64,000 nucleotides of DNA from Paenibacillus sp. MAEPY2 (GTDB lineage: Bacteria; Bacillota; Bacilli; Paenibacillales; Paenibacillaceae). A program made the translations under genes and the position numbers. The stretch spans positions 98,202 through 162,201 of the forward strand of contig NZ_AWUK01000028.1 in NCBI RefSeq assembly GCF_000499205.1, given 5' to 3'. The notes under the pieces were generated by a model. The model was not told where the DNA came from. It saw only the letters and a list, made by a program, of their open reading frames with translations, and searched no databases. Shown piece by piece: positions 1 through 8,694 of this stretch (position 1 is its first letter; every line of letters starts with the position of its first letter).

Positions 1-635
1 TGTCCGTCTACCCCGGATTCCAACATCATCGCCTGGGATTGAACTTGGTTAGGCTCACCAAACAGTGTTATCAATGGATAGAGACAATACACACCAAGAT
101 CCATTAACGCACCGTTAGCGAGATCGGGTTTGAACGCATTCAGGACGATTCCTTCTTTATACTTGTCGTATCTGGAAGAGTACTGACAGTAACTCGCCAC
201 ATATTTACGTACCGGGCCAATCTTATGTAGGTGAGACTGTACCATTTTGAACGAGGGAACAAGGGTTGATTTCATGGCCTCCATGAGCAGAACTTCATGT
301 TCTCGCGCTGTATCAATCATACGACGAACCTCTGCCCCATTGGCTGCCAAGGGCTTCTCGCACAAGACATGTTTGCCGTTTCTCAGAAACAGCTCTGCCT
401 GTTCGGCATGAAAGGTATTCGGTGTAGCAATGTACACGGCATCGAACCCATCACTCAACGCCATCTCTTCCAGATTGGTGAATCGATATGCAGCATCATA
501 TTGATCTGCGAATGCATTAGCTTTATCTTCAGTTCTTGAATACACGGCGGTCAATTCGAATCCTTCGACTTGTGCAGCGGCCTCAAGAAGCCTCTCTGTA
601 ATCCAGTTGGTACCTACCACTCCGAAACGAACCAT
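1..635 (-). CDS. Gfo/Idh/MocA-family oxidoreductase, C-terminus cut by window edge
   Basis: NAD(P)-dependent sugar or inositol dehydrogenase-like protein; the substrate cannot be told. The ATG at 633-635 is preceded by AAAGAGG with normal spacing. The 211 visible codons begin with the Rossmann segment MVRFGVVGTNWIT and continue to the family motif CEKPLA near residue 94, whose lysine is the usual catalytic/nucleotide contact, and to GALMDLGVYC near residue 180, at the start of the C-terminal substrate domain. The rest lies left of base 1, so family members of about 330 residues would be missing about 120 here. It is divergent from adaA. Two more members of this family lie at 2301-3407 and 4408-5580, but this one is separated from them by the rightward adaA/SPL pair and is probably a separate unit. 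Confidence 0.9.
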   Translation of the reverse strand, partial: MVRFGVVGTNWITERLLEAAAQVEGFELTAVYSRTEDKANAFADQYDAAYRFTNLEEMALSDGFDAVYIATPNTFHAEQAELFLRNGKHVLCEKPLAANGAEVRRMIDTAREHEVLLMEAMKSTLVPSFKMVQSHLHKIGPVRKYVASYCQYSSRYDKYKEGIVLNAFKPDLANGALMDLGVYCLYPLITLFGEPNQVQSQAMMLESGVDG

Positions 636-819
636 TCAATCTACCTCTTTCGTAAATAAATTACACACTTAAAACAGCTTGCCATCCTGTACATTGTAGC
701 CTATATTTCATTCAGATTGAAGGGAGGCAGATTTCCAACATATTGATATCTTGCTTTTATGTATGATAATCCCTCGATTTCAACGAATCAGGGGTATAAT
801 GAGAGTTGAGGTGATCTCT

Positions 820-1407
820 ATGGAAAGTCATAACCCCTATCAAATAGATCCTGTTCCTATAGACGACAAACAGTGGAAAGCCATTATCCACAACGACAGC
901 AACTTCGACGGTAAATTCTATTACGGAGTCAAGACAACAGGCATCTTTTGCAGGCCTTCCTGCAAGTCGAAAGCACCGAAATATGAGAATGTCTCTATAT
1001 TTAATAACCCTGAAGAAGCATTGGAACGACATTTCCGTCCATGCAAACGATGCAAACCAACAGGTGAGCGAGTCCCCGATCAGGAGTGGATTTCCGTTGT
1101 AACAGACTATATTGAGCATCATTTTGCCGAGTCCCTGACACTTGATATTCTTGCAAATGTTAGTCACGGCAGTCCGTATCATCTGCATCGTGTGTTCAAA
1201 CGGATTACCGGCCAAACGCCTGTGGAGTATATTCAGGAAAAACGAGTCACCGAAGCCCGCAATTTGCTCGAAAGCACCGGGCTTACGGTCACCGATATTG
1301 GCCGTCAGGTCGGCATAGCCAATCCGGCATATTTTATTACGGTATTTCGAAAACATACTGGATGCACACCTGCAAATTACCGTGAACAGAGGCGTGATGA
1401 ATCATGA
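820..1407 (+). CDS. adaA: AdaA-type methylphosphotriester-DNA methyltransferase / AraC-family activator
   Basis: Bifunctional protein of the adaptive response to alkylation: a zinc-bound cysteine takes the methyl group from DNA methylphosphotriesters, after which the protein activates transcription. With ATG 820 (SD GAGGTGAT eight bases upstream) it is 195 aa. The Ada metal-binding domain is residues about 15-85, with the four zinc cysteines in FCRPSC (about 44-49) and PCKRCKP (about 75-81). Residues about 95-190 form an AraC-type double helix-turn-helix (SLTLDILANVSHGSPYHLHRVF, then TVTDIGRQVG). No O6-methylguanine transferase domain follows, so it resembles Bacillus AdaA rather than E. coli Ada. 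Its TGA overlaps the ATG of the next gene (ATGA), implying translational coupling. An upstream in-frame start at 751 lacks an SD. Confidence 0.92.
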   Translation: MESHNPYQIDPVPIDDKQWKAIIHNDSNFDGKFYYGVKTTGIFCRPSCKSKAPKYENVSIFNNPEEALERHFRPCKRCKPTGERVPDQEWISVVTDYIEHHFAESLTLDILANVSHGSPYHLHRVFKRITGQTPVEYIQEKRVTEARNLLESTGLTVTDIGRQVGIANPAYFITVFRKHTGCTPANYREQRRDES

Positions 1408-2222
1408 AGACCAGCCTATTATACAAAGTACCCAAGACGTTGCTAAACAAAGGAACAGGGTTCCTTAATGGCTATACGCATACACTGAATCCCTACACAG
1501 GCTGCGCTTTTGGCTGTTCCTACTGTTACGTAAGGCAAATGCCAGTATCTTTATTTCGCAATGAGCCTTGGGGAAGCTGGGTTGATGTGAAACAGGAAGC
1601 CGCCAGTGTGCTTGTCAAAGAGATGAAACGTGCGAAAACGAAAGGTGAAGTCACGATCTTTATGTCATCCAGTACTGATCCGTATCAGCCTGTTGAGTAT
1701 AAGGAGCAAATCACGCGATCATTGCTGGAAGTTATGGTTGAACATCCGCCCGATTTTATATTGGTCCAAACCCGAAGCCCACTCGTGACTCGAGATATCG
1801 ATCTGCTGCAAAAGTTGGGTGATCGTGTGCGTGTAAGCATGACCGTGGAAACGGACCTGGACGATATCCGCAAGCAATTTAGCCCGGCAGCTCCACCAAT
1901 TGCAGGCAGATTTCGTGCATTGGAACAACTGAGGGATGCCGGCATCCCCACACAGGCTGCTATTGCACCCGTATTGCCCAGCAGCGAACACTTTGCAGCC
2001 GTCCTGAGACCGCTTGTCCAGCGGGTATGCATTGACGATTATTTCATGGGGGATGGCAGTGAGGGAAAGCGAACACGGAGACTTGGCATGGAATCGCTCT
2101 ACCAGCAAGTGGGTAAGGAAGATTGGTACAGCCCTGAAGCATACAAAATTGTAGTTCAACGAATGAATGCGCATTTTGCGGAACATGAAATCTGGATTAG
2201 CCAGGCTGGATTCGAACCCTGA
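1404..2222 (+). CDS. SPL-family radical SAM protein (spore photoproduct lyase-like)
   Basis: 272-aa radical SAM enzyme of the SplB-related/Rv2578c-like group. Near residues 29-45 lies TGCAFGCSYCYVRQ, the CxxxCxxC cluster motif that binds the [4Fe-4S] centre and S-adenosylmethionine; further conserved patches are MSSSTDPYQP (about 88-97) and VQTRSPLVTRDIDLL (about 122-136). It is shorter than genuine spore photoproduct lyase (about 340 aa), so its substrate is not established. The four-base overlap with adaA makes an alkylation-damage or other nucleic-acid repair role a reasonable inference. A terminator-like hairpin lies just beyond its stop, but its T-tract favours the opposing gene. Confidence 0.85.
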   Translation: MKTSLLYKVPKTLLNKGTGFLNGYTHTLNPYTGCAFGCSYCYVRQMPVSLFRNEPWGSWVDVKQEAASVLVKEMKRAKTKGEVTIFMSSSTDPYQPVEYKEQITRSLLEVMVEHPPDFILVQTRSPLVTRDIDLLQKLGDRVRVSMTVETDLDDIRKQFSPAAPPIAGRFRALEQLRDAGIPTQAAIAPVLPSSEHFAAVLRPLVQRVCIDDYFMGDGSEGKRTRRLGMESLYQQVGKEDWYSPEAYKIVVQRMNAHFAEHEIWISQAGFEP

Positions 2223-2246
2223 TCATGCTTGAACATAAAAAGAAAA

Positions 2247-2283
2247 ATAGCCCTGCTTCCCACGTATCGGGAGTCAGGGCTAT
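2247..2283 (-). terminator. Intrinsic terminator of the leftward oxidoreductase operon
   Basis: ATAGCCCTG pairs with CAGGGCTAT, with a partly paired TTCCC/GGGA inner stem. On the minus strand the stem is followed by TTTTTCTTTTT. It lies 18 bases beyond the stop of the gene ending at 2301 and can also slow rightward readthrough from the adaA pair. Confidence 0.75.
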
Positions 2284-2300
2284 AGCTATATCTTGATCGA

Positions 2301-3407
2301 TTATTGATCGAGCGTGTACAATGGCAGATTTGCCGGCAGTGCAGCCGGGCGCTGACACGTGCTGTCCATTTTATAGAAAGTCTGTTCATCCGAAGAGTCA
2401 TGGAACGCCCACATGGCTTCGAGCACATGATAGGCTAATTCTCCACTCGCGCGGTGATTGCGACCGCTGTTCACTGCATAAGCCATATCAGCGACACCGA
2501 TACCGCGTGTATTTTCCTGATATCCCGGCAGAAGTGGAACTTCAGTCCACTCCTCATCACCCAGCAAACGGTAACGAACCGGACCGCCGAATGTATTTGG
2601 ATCAGGAACCTGTAGTGTTCCATGGGTGCCATATACTTCAATTGGTGGAAGTACACTGCCGCCAAATACGTCAAAACTCGTGATCAGCGTACCAATCGCT
2701 CCCTGTTCAAATTGCAATAATCCAGCTACATGTGTTGGAATTTCGACAGGTACGGTTTGACCTCTCTTTTTCTCACTCGTAATCGTCCGCTGTTCCATCG
2801 CTTTGCCTGTCATGCCAGCAATCGACTTGATTGGCCCAAGCAACTGTACGAGCGCAGTCAGGTAATAAGGCCCCATATCAAACATCGGCCCGCCACCGGC
2901 TGCATAATAGAACTCCGGATCGGGATGCCAGTGCTCATGCCCACGGCTCATCATGAATGCAGTGGCTGCCACAGGTTTGCCGATGACACCATCCTCCACC
3001 ACTTTGAGAGCAGTCTGAATGCCCGAACCGAAGAACGTCTCTGGCGCACAGCCTACGAGCAGACCTTTGCGCTTGGCCGTTTCCAGAACTGCCTGACCCT
3101 CTTCACGTGTAACAGCGAGTGGTTTTTCCACGTAGACATGTTTACCTGCTTCGAGCGCTCGCAAGCATACATCCGCATGAACGGCAGGAATCGTCAAATT
3201 AATGATCAGATCGATCTCGGGGTCTGCCAAAATTTCATCTACCGTGTATACATTAGGGACATTATAAGCAGCTGCCTGCTCCTCTGCTCTGTTCCGGTCG
3301 AGATCTGCAACCGCAACAAGATCGAGCACCTCAAATCGATGACAGTTCTCCATATAAATACCGCTGATTTTACCACAGCCTATAATGCCTACTTTCATTG
3401 TTTTCAT
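2301..3407 (-). CDS. Gfo/Idh/MocA-family oxidoreductase
   Basis: 368-aa NAD(P)-dependent dehydrogenase-like protein. Start chosen at ATG 3407 because AGGGGAG lies seven bases upstream; a longer in-frame form to 3431 has no SD. The N-terminal Rossmann fold reads MKVGIIGCGKISG, VYVEKPLAVT near residue 95 is the signature lysine motif, and AAGGGPMFDMGPYY near residue 175 opens the substrate domain. It is the last gene of a leftward group made of lacI, a second family member, and a ThuA-like gene, ending at the hairpin at 2247-2283. The combination of ThuA with Gfo/Idh/MocA proteins is common in carbohydrate catabolic loci; the sugar is unknown and no transporter is linked. Confidence 0.9.
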   Translation of the reverse strand: MKTMKVGIIGCGKISGIYMENCHRFEVLDLVAVADLDRNRAEEQAAAYNVPNVYTVDEILADPEIDLIINLTIPAVHADVCLRALEAGKHVYVEKPLAVTREEGQAVLETAKRKGLLVGCAPETFFGSGIQTALKVVEDGVIGKPVAATAFMMSRGHEHWHPDPEFYYAAGGGPMFDMGPYYLTALVQLLGPIKSIAGMTGKAMEQRTITSEKKRGQTVPVEIPTHVAGLLQFEQGAIGTLITSFDVFGGSVLPPIEVYGTHGTLQVPDPNTFGGPVRYRLLGDEEWTEVPLLPGYQENTRGIGVADMAYAVNSGRNHRASGELAYHVLEAMWAFHDSSDEQTFYKMDSTCQRPAALPANLPLYTLDQ

Positions 3408-3516
3408 GCCAGGGCTCCCCTCGTTTTCCACTTGATATAGCGCTTCCAGAATGATTCTCAGATCACTGTCATGTGGGCAAATATATTTATCTCAACGGAT
3501 ATCATTTAGAATTAAA

Positions 3517-4245
3517 TTAGTTGTTTTGGTTATCTGCCATTCCTGTGTATACCTCAGCGACTGCATCTGTGCGGCTTTGCGCGAGCGCTTTGCCTGCCGC
3601 AGTCCATTTGAAACCACTGCGCATCATTTCAGTAACTTGCTTCATTTCCACGATGTCTGCATGGTGTCCGAGCGAGTTGTAGAATACACGACCAGCGCCC
3701 CAGCGTTTGGTCCAAACAACAGGCATATCCACCGGGCCATTCGCTGCATGAGGACCGTTAACGACTGGAAAACGAGTCGTTGCCAGTACTTCCACAGCAG
3801 GGTCCACATGCAGATAGTACTGTTCACTTTTCACCTGGAAATCTTCAATATGATCCAAGAGCGGACTGGAACCACGCTTCATGTTTACCGTGTACTCCAC
3901 GCCGTCGTTCCCCGGATGCGCAACCCACTGTCCCCCCGTCATGAACTGCCAGTCGACGTTGTTGCGGAACGCATCACACATCCCGCCATGAAGACCCGCA
4001 AGGCCCACGCCGCTCTGAACAGCTGCAGATACGTTATTGACCAGTTCCTGTTCAATCTGCCCCATCGTCCACAGGGGAACGATCAGATCCAAACCCAACA
4101 ATTTGTCTGCGTCCGCATAAGCATTCAGTGTATCAGAAACCTCGACCTCGAATTGTTCTTCCTTCAAAATGCGTTCAAATATCGCTGCTACCTGCTCAGG
4201 TTCATGTCCATCCCAGCCGCCCCATACGATTAGTGCTTTGCTCAT
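3517..4245 (-). CDS. ThuA-like domain protein (trehalose-utilization family)
   Basis: 242 aa; fold related to class I glutamine amidotransferases, usually without a proven reaction. Recognisable features are the N-terminal KALIVWGGWDGHEP, a central AGLHGGMCDAF (residues about 85-95), GGQWVAHPG, and the C-terminal WGAGRVFYNSLGHH, which is a hallmark of the family. ATG 4245 is preferred; a GTG one codon earlier is possible, both with a weak GAGTG SD. It lies between two Gfo/Idh/MocA genes with gaps of 109 and 162 bases and no terminator in either, so all probably share one transcript with lacI. ThuA proteins of rhizobia act in trehalose/maltose use, which gives only a loose hint here. Confidence 0.85.
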   Translation of the reverse strand: MSKALIVWGGWDGHEPEQVAAIFERILKEEQFEVEVSDTLNAYADADKLLGLDLIVPLWTMGQIEQELVNNVSAAVQSGVGLAGLHGGMCDAFRNNVDWQFMTGGQWVAHPGNDGVEYTVNMKRGSSPLLDHIEDFQVKSEQYYLHVDPAVEVLATTRFPVVNGPHAANGPVDMPVVWTKRWGAGRVFYNSLGHHADIVEMKQVTEMMRSGFKWTAAGKALAQSRTDAVAEVYTGMADNQNN

Positions 4246-4407
4246 CACCGATCACTCGCTTTCCGGAAAGTTAAGTTATTGTCATTCTAACGGACCTTGC
4301 ACAAAATCAAGACCTCTTACAGGCCAAAACATCCAGGCTTATATTTAGTTATTATTTCAAATGAGTGCCAACATGACGTGCACTTCACAGTTTCAGTGGT
4401 CGGACAC

Positions 4408-5580
4408 TTACATTTCTTCTAGCGATACCCAGCGGCGCTCTGTAACGGAACGTTCAACCGCTTCCAATATCGCTTGACAGGCAACGCCATCGTGGAAACT
4501 TGGCTCAGGCTGACGTCCTTCGGAGATTGCAGTCACCAGCTCCAGCATTTCATGCGTAAACGTATGCTCGAACCCAATCGTATGACCTGCAGGCCACCAG
4601 GCCTCTGAATATTTGTGTGCCGGATCGGTTGCCAGAACACGGCGGAAGCCCTGCACATCTTCCTCGTCCTTTGTAAAATACACTTCCAGTTCATTCATCC
4701 GTTCAAAATCAAACCGGACACTGCCCAGACTGCCATTAATCTCAAACGAGTTAGTACTGCGGTGACCTGCTGCAAAGCGTGTAGCCTCGAAGCTGCCCAG
4801 CGCACCATCTGCAAACCGCGCGAGGAACAAAGTGGCATCATCGACCGTCACCTCACCCTTTGGAGCATCTGCGTTCGAGCTGCCTTTGGCGCTAAGTCCG
4901 GTCATTTCCGAAGCAAGCGGCCGCTCCTTAATGAACGTTTCGCTCATCCCGATCACTTCCTTGAATTCGCCGACCAGGAAGCGTGCCAGATCAATCAGGT
5001 GTGCGCCGAGATCGCCATGCGAGCCGTAACCTGCTACTTCCTTTTGCAGACGCCATACCAGCGGGAACGAAGGGTCCATAATCCAGTCCTGAAGGAAAAA
5101 TGCGCGGAAATGATAGATTTTGCCCAGACGTCCGCTTTGCACCAATTCTTTGGCCAATTGCACAGCCGGAGAGAAGCGGTAATTGAATCCAACCATGTGC
5201 GCAACTCCTGCTTCTTCTGCAGCCTGGAGCATTTCACGCGAATCAGCGAGCGATAGAGCCAGCGGCTTTTCACAGAACAGATGTTTACCCTGACGAGCGG
5301 CTTCCAGAGCGATTTCCTTATGAGCATCACTTGGAGCATTAATATCGATCAGATCGATATCATCACGTCGTACCAGCTCACGCCAATCCGTTACACTTTC
5401 AGACCAACCAAACTGGCTGGCAGCCTCCTGAACTCCCTGCTCGTTGCGTCCACAGATTACCGACATCTCGGGCTGCAACGGGGCAGACGGGAAAAACATC
5501 GGCAGGCTACGATAAGCATTGCTGTGGGCTTTCCCCATAAATTTGTATCCAACCATTCCGACACGAAGACGATTTGACAT
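4408..5580 (-). CDS. Gfo/Idh/MocA-family oxidoreductase
   Basis: 390-aa NAD(P)-dependent dehydrogenase-like protein. ATG 5580 is chosen over ATG 5586 because AAAGGAGG is eight bases from the former and only two from the latter. The Rossmann motif is VGMVGYKFMGKAH, the lysine motif is CEKPLALS near residue 98, followed by VGFNYRFSPA near 128 and GDLGAHLIDLARFL near 190. A long C-terminal half (ending in a partly acidic stretch) fits the larger members of the family, such as those acting on myo-inositol-like sugars. It follows lacI by 36 bases, so it is likely the first structural gene under that repressor. Confidence 0.9.
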   Translation of the reverse strand: MSNRLRVGMVGYKFMGKAHSNAYRSLPMFFPSAPLQPEMSVICGRNEQGVQEAASQFGWSESVTDWRELVRRDDIDLIDINAPSDAHKEIALEAARQGKHLFCEKPLALSLADSREMLQAAEEAGVAHMVGFNYRFSPAVQLAKELVQSGRLGKIYHFRAFFLQDWIMDPSFPLVWRLQKEVAGYGSHGDLGAHLIDLARFLVGEFKEVIGMSETFIKERPLASEMTGLSAKGSSNADAPKGEVTVDDATLFLARFADGALGSFEATRFAAGHRSTNSFEINGSLGSVRFDFERMNELEVYFTKDEEDVQGFRRVLATDPAHKYSEAWWPAGHTIGFEHTFTHEMLELVTAISEGRQPEPSFHDGVACQAILEAVERSVTERRWVSLEEM

Positions 5581-5616
5581 GGTCATTTCCTCCTTTGGGA
5601 TAAAGCTTGTAATGTA

Positions 5617-6663
5617 TTAATTGCGGATTGAAGATGCACGGATAATCAGCTCCGTAGGCAACAACTGCCTTGCAGTTACTGGGGTGACTTCAGGACTGGC
5701 AGTTGAAGCTCTTGCCCCCAATGATCCATGAATCAACTTGGATGCAGCCAGTTCTCCCATTTCATAAAAGGGAACCCTGACGCTGCTTAGCGGTGGAACC
5801 GCCATCTCCGCAGCATCGGAGTCATCGTAACCCACGAATGCGGGGAAATCCTGTACCTTGATTCCGCGCTCGCGCAAACCATGCATAACACCGATCGCCA
5901 TCCGGTCATTCGCAGCAAATACAGCATCAATCTCGCTAAGCCTGGCTGCAATGGTGGCAGCAGCCTCCACCCCGCTTCGTCTGCCGTAATTCCCCTCCAG
6001 CAGCAGGCTGGAATCCATATTCATTCCGGCCTCATTCAGTCCGATCTGAACGCCCTGAAGCCGCTCCTGACTGTTGGAATAACTATCCGGACCATTGAGA
6101 AAGGCAATATTCCGGTACCCCTGATCGGTTAAGTGTCGTATTGCAAGCCTGCTGCCCTCCACATGATCAGCATCCACTTCCATGAATGATTCGCCTGCAA
6201 AGTGCTGATTCATTACGCAGAACGGATGCTCCTCCTGCTGAAGCTGCTGCATGGCTGCCAATTCCCCGTGATCATCTCGCGCGCCGAGAATGATGCAGGC
6301 ATCCACTTTCTGACGGCGGAACAGATCCGTATAATTCATCACTTCACCTGGTGTCCTGAACATGACCAGCAGGTCCATGCCGCTGTCCCTGGCTTTGCTC
6401 CCAATGCCGCTCAGCATTTCCGAGAAGAAATACGCCGAGAACAAGTGCGCCTTCGGAACGTAGGGCAGCACCACGCCAAGGTTACCGCTTTTACTTCTCG
6501 CAAAGCTGCGGGCCAGTGCACTGGGCACGTAACCCAACTGCTCAGAAGCTTCGAGCACCTTGCGACGGGTCTCTTCTTTAATAGGACCAACGCCATTAAG
6601 AACTCGGGATACTGTAGCTTCCGAAACACCGGCAAGATCAGCCACTTCTTTACGGGATGCCAT
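5617..6663 (-). CDS. LacI-family transcriptional regulator
   Basis: 348-aa sugar-responsive repressor. ATG 6663 follows AAGGAGGTG with seven-base spacing; a longer form to 6711 is not supported. Residues 1-55 are the LacI helix-turn-helix (KEVADLAGVSEATVSRVLNG) with hinge helix PSALARSFARSKS; residues about 60-340 form the periplasmic-binding-protein-like sensor (AFLNGPDSYSNSQERLQGV, AVFAANDRMAIGVM, FVGYDDSDAAEM). It is the first gene of the leftward group containing two oxidoreductases and a ThuA protein. A 16-bp palindrome sits across its own transcription start and a cre-like site lies over its -35, so autoregulation and carbon catabolite control are likely. Confidence 0.93.
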   Translation of the reverse strand: MASRKEVADLAGVSEATVSRVLNGVGPIKEETRRKVLEASEQLGYVPSALARSFARSKSGNLGVVLPYVPKAHLFSAYFFSEMLSGIGSKARDSGMDLLVMFRTPGEVMNYTDLFRRQKVDACIILGARDDHGELAAMQQLQQEEHPFCVMNQHFAGESFMEVDADHVEGSRLAIRHLTDQGYRNIAFLNGPDSYSNSQERLQGVQIGLNEAGMNMDSSLLLEGNYGRRSGVEAAATIAARLSEIDAVFAANDRMAIGVMHGLRERGIKVQDFPAFVGYDDSDAAEMAVPPLSSVRVPFYEMGELAASKLIHGSLGARASTASPEVTPVTARQLLPTELIIRASSIRN

Positions 6664-6731
6664 GGATCTCACCTCCTTCATGTTTCCTGAACACATGCAA
6701 AAACGATGCAATCTATAAAAATATGGTATTT

Positions 6732-6747
6732 ATGTACGCGCGTACAT
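6732..6747. promoter_or_regulatory. Perfect palindromic LacI-type operator
   Basis: ATGTACGCGCGTACAT is a perfect 16-bp palindrome with a central CG, the architecture of LacI/GalR-family operators. It begins at the -10 of the lacI promoter and covers the expected transcription start, the classic position for repression. No second exact copy was found in the window, so autoregulation of this operon is the simplest reading. Confidence 0.7.
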
Positions 6748-6774
6748 CTTCTCATGTGTTGTAACCGTTGTCAA
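6746..6774 (-). promoter_or_regulatory. Promoter of the lacI operon, with overlapping cre-like site
   Basis: On the minus strand TTGACA (6774-6769) is followed after 17 bases by GAAGAT (6751-6746), a perfect -35 with a weak -10. The sequence TGTAACCGTTGTCA at 6760-6773 fits the CcpA cre consensus TGWNANCGNTNWCA at every fixed base and overlaps the -35, suggesting catabolite repression. Confidence 0.6.
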
Positions 6775-6785
6775 TGCTTTTAACA

Positions 6786-6824
6786 TAAAAAAAGATGAGG
6801 ATTTGTGTAAACAAATTCCCCATC
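6786..6824 (-). terminator. Intrinsic terminator of glpX
   Basis: On the minus strand a stem (GATGGGGAATTTGT with ACAAATCCTCATC, loop TTAC) is followed by TTTTTTT. It lies 118 bases past the glpX stop and isolates glpX from the lacI promoter. Confidence 0.8.
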
Positions 6825-6941
6825 CTTTTCTTACTATATTCTCCTGTAACTTGTCCCAAATTAACAGCATTTTTTTCAGATGATTTCATATGGAAATATA
6901 TCGAAAAGTAAAACCCATAAACATCCCAGAACAAATTTAAT

Positions 6942-8018
6942 TTAGGTCGTCACACCGTTACCAACGGATGATTGACTGAACTCCGCCTGTTCCAAAATGG
7001 TGACCTGACTTTGAATGCGATCCGAAGGTTCAGGTGTCGATTGAAGCTGCCGCACTTTGTGCAACACTTCTTTATTCGGAAGGAAATGCTGAGAACGGAT
7101 GAAACGAATGGTTTTAGTTTTGGCACGCATAACGATGGAATCGGTCTCAGCCCGGTCATCTGCGAGGTAACGCACACCGCCTAAAATCTCACCCGGGGTC
7201 ACACCCGTTGCCGCAAAAATAACATCCTCCGTGCCGATCATATCCTGCATCGTTAATACTTTGTAGGGATTGTCGATCCCCATCTGCAAGCAGCGCTGGA
7301 ATTCATCTGCGTTGGCAGGCATCAGGCGACCTTGAATTTCTCCACCCAGGCAAGACAGTGCGGCTGCAGCAAGCACGCCTTCCGGCGCTCCACCTGATCC
7401 GACATACAGATCAATTCCCGCCTCCGGGAACGCAGGTGCCATCGCACCAGCAACGTCACCATCACTAAGGAACTTGATTCGCACTCCAACCTTTCGTAAA
7501 GTTTTGATCGTGCTCTCATGCCGGACACGGTCCAGAATCATGACAGTTAGATCTGAAATGTTTTTGTTCAATGCTTCTGCGGCTTTCTCCAATGTCACCT
7601 CAACCGGGTCTTCAATACTGACCTTGCCGACCAGAGCTGGCCCAACTGCCAGCTTCTCCATGTACATATCCGGTGCGTGGAGCAGGTTGCCTTTTCCCGC
7701 CACTGCAATAACCGATAAAGCGTTGTTCAGGCCCTTGGCTACAATCTCTGTACCTTCCAAAGGATCTACAGCCACATCAACCTCGGGACCCTCAGCGTTG
7801 CCGACTTCCTCGCCGATATACAACATGGGTGCTTCATCCATTTCTCCTTCACCGATTACCACCGTGCCGCGAATGGACACGGAATCGAACATGGCGCGCA
7901 TAGCCAAAGTAGCCGCCTCATCTGCACTATTCTTGTCGCCCCGCCCCATCCAGGGAGCTGAAGCTAACGCAGCCAATTCTGTTACTCGGACAATTTCCAA
8001 CGCCAGTTCGCGTTCCAT
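6942..8018 (-). CDS. glpX: Class II fructose-1,6-bisphosphatase (GlpX)
   Basis: 358-aa gluconeogenic enzyme hydrolysing fructose 1,6-bisphosphate to fructose 6-phosphate, Mn2+/Mg2+ dependent. ATG 8018 has GGAAGTGGG upstream; the in-frame extension to 8051 is unsupported. Class II hallmarks are WMGRGDKNSADEAA (residues about 22-35), VVIGEGEMDEAPMLYIGE (about 52-69) and DPLEGT (about 85-90), the metal- and lithium-sensitive phosphatase motif, plus VGSGGAPEGVLAAAAL near 185. It is a single-gene unit bounded by the terminator at 6786-6824 and by a long upstream gap. Bacillus relatives have one GlpX and one Fbp; whether Fbp exists elsewhere here is unknown. Confidence 0.95.
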   Translation of the reverse strand: MERELALEIVRVTELAALASAPWMGRGDKNSADEAATLAMRAMFDSVSIRGTVVIGEGEMDEAPMLYIGEEVGNAEGPEVDVAVDPLEGTEIVAKGLNNALSVIAVAGKGNLLHAPDMYMEKLAVGPALVGKVSIEDPVEVTLEKAAEALNKNISDLTVMILDRVRHESTIKTLRKVGVRIKFLSDGDVAGAMAPAFPEAGIDLYVGSGGAPEGVLAAAALSCLGGEIQGRLMPANADEFQRCLQMGIDNPYKVLTMQDMIGTEDVIFAATGVTPGEILGGVRYLADDRAETDSIVMRAKTKTIRFIRSQHFLPNKEVLHKVRQLQSTPEPSDRIQSQVTILEQAEFSQSSVGNGVTT

Positions 8019-8694
8019 TTTTCCCACTTCCTTTCCAGTTTCCAAAAGCATACATTGAAAGCGGTACTAAATCCATCGCAAATCCATATGAAATTGATCT
8101 AAAACGAGCGTAATAGCTCGCTTTTGGGAAAACAACCCATACGTTCTCTCCTCCATAAATACACACAGTTATACACCTTTGAACAAGCTATTTTACAGCT
8201 CTAATCCACCCAATAACACTGGTTTGAAGTGGTCGATTCATCTTATATTTTTTGAAACTCCATATTCATCGCGTAGAGAGTGTAAAAAGGTAAATATTAA
8301 CAAATTGTTGCATATAACAAGGTAGTTATAATATAAAGATTAAATCTACAGCGAAAAATACTATTCGTTCTCACATTCATCGAAAACGATTTTAATAGGC
8401 CCATTTCAGCCTTAATGCAATGCCAAAGGAACAATATTGATGAGGTTATGTGCAAGGTATGTTCTTCAATGAATCGATCTGAAAAACCACCCAAATCCAA
8501 CTCTATACGCCCTTTGGACATGACTAGCAATATAGATACAGCTTATGGAGGTCATCGAAAATAATAAGTTTACATAATAATTATTACGTACAATAAATCC
8601 TTCGATTTTTAATGTTTTCCCTCAAAAGGTCCATTTTTTCTACATTTTAATTCATTACAAAGATATGATCTGAATTTTTGCCCAAACTTGCAGG
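8019..8694. other. AT-rich intergenic region, no gene recognised
   Basis: About 680 bases between glpX and the EVE gene. It must hold the glpX promoter, but no convincing -35/-10 pair, riboswitch or terminator was recognised. A 77-codon open frame at 8297-8530 on the minus strand has no SD and no family resemblance. Confidence 0.5.

Noticed and set aside
757..1356. 199-codon open frame on the minus strand across adaA
   Set aside because: Antisense shadow of a clearly conserved gene, with no SD.
8297..8530. 77-codon minus-strand frame in the glpX-EVE gap
   Set aside because: No SD, no family resemblance, lies in very AT-rich sequence; chance frame is likelier.
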